Made by a program: the position numbers and the translations under genes
The notes under the pieces: model-generated
The model's input: the letters and a program-made list of their open reading frames with translations, nothing else
What the model was told of the DNA's origin: nothing
Databases searched by the model: none
In this document: positions 61,127 through 64,000 of the stretch, in pieces
Numbering within the stretch: the stretch's first letter is position 1
How the letters are laid out: each line of letters starts with the position of its first letter
Source: Psilocybe azurescens
Lineage: Eukaryota; Basidiomycota; Agaricomycetes; Agaricales; Agrocybaceae
Length of the DNA: 64,000 bases
Assembly: GCA_023853785.1 (NCBI GenBank)
Contig: JAJIRX010000667.1
Coordinates: forward strand, 186,001 to 250,000
Direction: 5' to 3'

Positions 61127-63213
61127 TCAAAGAAATGAAAGCATGACAATTTCTGTTTCATGAATATCCACACCATCTGAAACGTTAGCAGTTTGAACCT
61201 GTAAAGTTCCGCTGACTTTGGCATTGCTGGTTTCGTACGTCTGGCCACCCCACGTCAGTCCAGTCGTATCATCGGCATGACTGTCGGTAGAAGTATAGTG
61301 TCACGATCAATTAGAAACAAGAGAAAGGCATGAAGAGAAACAAAACTCACGGAACGAACAGTCGCTTAACGGTCATTTTAGTAGGAGAGCCTGTGCCTGA
61401 AATAGCGAGATCAATATGTGTACTGGTGCGACTGGTGGTGTCCGTAGTGAAGAACGCCTGCGAGTTGATGAGCACCGCCCTCGCCAAAGTAGCTTCCTCG
61501 TAGAAGGCGTATCCAGAGATTCGTGCGTTGTTGATGGTCAACTCGACTGCTCGTGTATTTCCCGTGTTTCCAATGGCCTCAGCAGCAATGATGGCTGCGT
61601 AGTATTGGGGTTGAATGTGGGGTGGCAACGGCGTTGCGAGCGGAGTTCCATCCAAAGTGGACCGTGTTAAGGTGACTGGCTGGATCTAGCAAATGCGAAA
61701 TTTAGTTACTGGAACATGCTTGGGCTAAGTGAGTAGCCTCTTACAAGGTTATATTTGAAACCGATCCCCTCGTGGAAGAATACCCTGGAAATACCCAGTT
61801 GCGTCCTATCGTGTCAAGTGCGTCTAGATTTCAGTCCGCGTTATGAGCCAACAAGGACGAATTTGCATACGCAAACAGAAGGTAATCCAACGTCCACAAT
61901 GCAGCTCCTCCTGTGTTGCTGACTCCCGGAGCTCCCTAAAATGAAATGCAAGCGTTAAGTGACTTGCCACATTAACATCACTGAGGCATGCCTACATGAC
62001 AAGAATAACTATTGGTCTCGCCAAGGACGTAATCCAGGTTCTTCGCGTGAGTCGCAACGATATCAGGGGTAAATTGAGTAAGGTTGCTTCTTATAGTGCT
62101 CTTGGTCATTAAATCTTGGAGAAGACCACCACTGCCGGCACAGAACGATCCACTGTAGCGATGCTCAGAAATACTGTATCGCCAAGTTAATCAGTCAACT
62201 CGGTTAACGTAATACATGAGGAAGAAACGCGTACGTAGATATGAGGGCACCCGGAGCAGAAGACAGTATCCCTTCACTGAAAATAGCTTGAGGAGAGAAC
62301 CCAGATGTAGAGTGGGACGATCCAGCAAAGGCAGCACCCCAGAATTTTGGGGACGTTGGAGAAGAGGACGATAACTGAGCAGCTGCCGTAATATTTGTTG
62401 CAAATTGAATCCACCTATGAGAAAGAAAGTAGCGTACATGTTCAGCTCCAGCTTAAATATTCTTTGCTTGATAAAAGACACATACTCTTTGACGTATTGT
62501 GTTGATGTATACGTACTGGCTCTAAGGCCGTTATTCAAGTATAGATCGGCTTCGTTGCCAATCTCGATTGCGTCGAGAGTTATGCCGGAATCTTTGATAG
62601 GTGATGACGCAAAGGCTTTCACAAGCGACTTCGCTTCGAGGAATGCTGCAGTCAAATTATTCTGACCAAGGTTTAGCCCCCAAATGACGTGAGTGTCTAC
62701 GGCAAAAAAAAAATCTGAGATAAAAAAAAGATGCTCAGTGAGAAAATGACCTACTCGGTGGGAGAAACTGGGCTGTCTCATAATATCCATCGCCAACGAT
62801 AATACTGGTGGCTTCTGGATAGGGAACGGTGGCACTTACGGCCGGGAAAGTAGCTTGAGAGAACTATGTATCATTTGTTTTAGCGCAAGAATGGAGCTAT
62901 ATCACTGATGGCCGACCTGAACGTTCTGCCCGAAATTCGTATGGTCCTCACTGTTCGCTCCAATTCTGATTTGTGGTGGCTCCCCAGTGAGTTCCCTCAA
63001 GTTGTCCAAGGTATTGAAGAAAAATTGGTTCCTCGAGGTAGTCCCAACCCAATCTGTCCAGCGATCTTGTTCAATAGAGAAAGATACCAATGAGGGTGAT
63101 ATAATGGGAGCCGACGATGGGGCCAGGAGAGAGACGGAGACGTTAACACCCGACGCATGTTGCACAGCGAGAAATAGGAGAGAGACACGCTGCAGGTATG
63201 AAAAACAAGGCAT
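61127..63213 (-). CDS. Secreted glycoside hydrolase family 79 (beta-glucuronidase-like)
   Basis: GH79 family enzyme, fungal members of which cleave beta-glucuronides on arabinogalactan and similar polymers. The start at 63213 gives a signal peptide (MPCFSYLQRVSLLFLAVQHA). Then SLVSFSIEQDRWTDWVG, NLRELTGEPPQIRIGANSED and, across introns, HVIWGLNLGQNNLTAAF. The acid/base Glu is in DAIEIGNEADLY (about 62560) and the nucleophile Glu in DYVLGETNSYSCHG (about 62020). The C-terminal beta domain includes QPQYYAAIIAAEAIG, RISGYAFYEEATLARAVLIN and GGQTYETSNAKVSGTLQVQ. It ends ETEIVMLSFL. About ten introns, no frame problem. A TATA-like element is 40 bases upstream. Exact substrate not deducible. Confidence 0.92.
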
Positions 63214-63713
63214 GTTGGCTAGTCGGAGGAATTTCCTGCAAAGATGCTACCTTTATATAAGGAAGCTAATCCGGTGGACCACAGTGGCATGTTTCAAAGA
63301 TGCTTTTCGGAAGACCCACATGATTGCGGAGAAGATGTATTTGCTCCTGGCGCTCCCAGTAAAACCTTTTTAGAGATTTCTTCCGGTATGCTAACTGAAT
63401 GCGACATGGATTAGAAGATCATCACCTCAACAGGCAGCTTGATTCAGATGACCCGCGTCGATTAATGGTTGAACCCCTGCTGACGATTGCTTGCATGGCG
63501 ATCGTCTCATAAATAGAAAACGCATCAAGAAGAAATGGCGAAGAAACATAAAAGAGCCGATAACGACACGACTTCCATCATGATAATGCCAGGAAACTAG
63601 ACTTGCTAACCTTCGCGCCCTAGCAATTGGAAGCCAGGTACACCTGTAAGAGAGACCCTTCTTCTAATATCCACGGGTATCGCATGTATAGAGATGTTTC
63701 ACTGACGTGTATT
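63214..63713. other. GH79 promoter-side spacer
   Basis: 500 bases upstream of GH79. No exon recognised. TATA element listed separately. Confidence 0.45.
63251..63258 (-). promoter_or_regulatory. Possible TATA box of the GH79 gene
   Basis: TATATAAA on the minus strand, about 40 bases upstream of the GH79 start codon. Confidence 0.45.
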
Positions 63714-63768
63714 TCATATAGAAAGGCAATACATTGCCAAGCCATTGCCAGTCTCCAGATCTGAGGGT

Positions 63769-64000
63769 TCAGTGGGGTATTGTTGGGATGCTTTGATTGA
63801 ATCCAAGCAGTTTGCTCGCATCAGCAAATAAGAAGGCGTCTTGAAGCATAATATGGACACAAGATAGACCCTTGAGTACATTTTGGGGAATTTCAGCCTC
63901 AGAGTCATTGAGGCTAGAAAGAAGGGAGACGGAGTCCAGACTAAACAAGAATGTCAGGCATTCTGCAAAGCTATTTTTGTCCAACGATCGTGGGAAATAA
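63769..64000 (-). CDS. Partial ORF running off the window edge
   Basis: Minus-strand frame open from base 63999 to a stop at 63769, at least 76 codons, reading LDKNSFAECLTFLFSLDSVS, then SLNDSEAEIPQNVLKGLSC and LQDAFLFADASKLLGF. Its 5' part lies beyond the window. No family is recognised; the composition looks protein-like. It could be the last exon of a gene or a remnant. Confidence 0.3.
   Translation of the reverse strand, partial: YFPRSLDKNSFAECLTFLFSLDSVSLLSSLNDSEAEIPQNVLKGLSCVHIMLQDAFLFADASKLLGFNQSIPTIPH

Overview
The window reads as nuclear DNA of a basidiomycete fungus, most likely an Agaricomycete. Evidence: dense protein genes on both strands, each broken by many introns of about 45-65 nt with GTATGT/GTGAGT-like donors and CAG/TAG acceptors; typical fungal housekeeping proteins; Ser/Pro-rich basidiomycete hypothetical proteins; F-box/LRR genes. 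There is no operon, CRISPR array, phage or insertion sequence, and I recognise no rRNA or tRNA.

Layout. 0-7 kb (+): PMC1-type Ca2+-ATPase and the mRNA-export WD40 protein Rae1/Gle2. 7-14.4 kb (-): a cytochrome P450, the C-5 sterol desaturase ERG3 and a DUF1295 (steroid-reductase-like) membrane protein, possibly a sterol/terpenoid-modifying neighbourhood. 15-18.6 kb (+): an AT-hook/Myb protein and VPS51. 19-26.8 kb (-): an unknown protein, an ABC1/ADCK kinase-like protein and a Yip1 (YIPF6-type) Golgi protein. 27-28.6 kb (+): proteasome ATPase Rpt2. 29-31.5 kb (-): an F-box-like protein with a C-terminal membrane segment. 31.7-36.1 kb (+): IWS1/Spn1 and a Ser/Pro-rich unknown. 36.1-40 kb: almost 4 kb without a recognisable protein gene, about 1.7 kb of it strongly pyrimidine-rich on the + strand. 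40-43.3 kb: a small membrane protein (-), a TPR protein (+) and a Ca3427-like periplasmic-binding-protein fold (-). 43.6-48.3 kb (+): telomerase reverse transcriptase. 48.6-49.5 kb (+): glutathione peroxidase. 49.9-57 kb (-): a divergent mitochondrial-carrier-like protein, an Ncp1-like coiled-coil protein and the AP-3 beta subunit. 57.8-60.9 kb: two divergent F-box/LRR-like genes. 61-63.2 kb (-): a secreted GH79 glycosidase. 63.7-64 kb: an ORF running off the edge.

Most genes are independent housekeeping functions: calcium, mRNA export, proteasome, transcription elongation, telomere maintenance, and vesicle traffic (VPS51, Yip1, AP-3). The clearest cross-gene pattern is technical. At least 16 sites, in conserved and unrelated genes alike, need a single base added or removed, usually inside a short homopolymer, to keep the family reading frame. 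For PMC1 and RPT2 the summed exon length becomes a multiple of three only after that one-base correction. This points to homopolymer errors in the consensus rather than to pseudogenes.

I did not find a convincing new molecular system. The items most worth a second look are the TERT locus, the one-codon first exons of RPT2 and IWS1, the long pyrimidine-rich non-coding block, and the P450-ERG3-DUF1295 group. Gene models were spliced by eye: exon ends quoted are supported by splice sites and family motifs, but no alignment was run.
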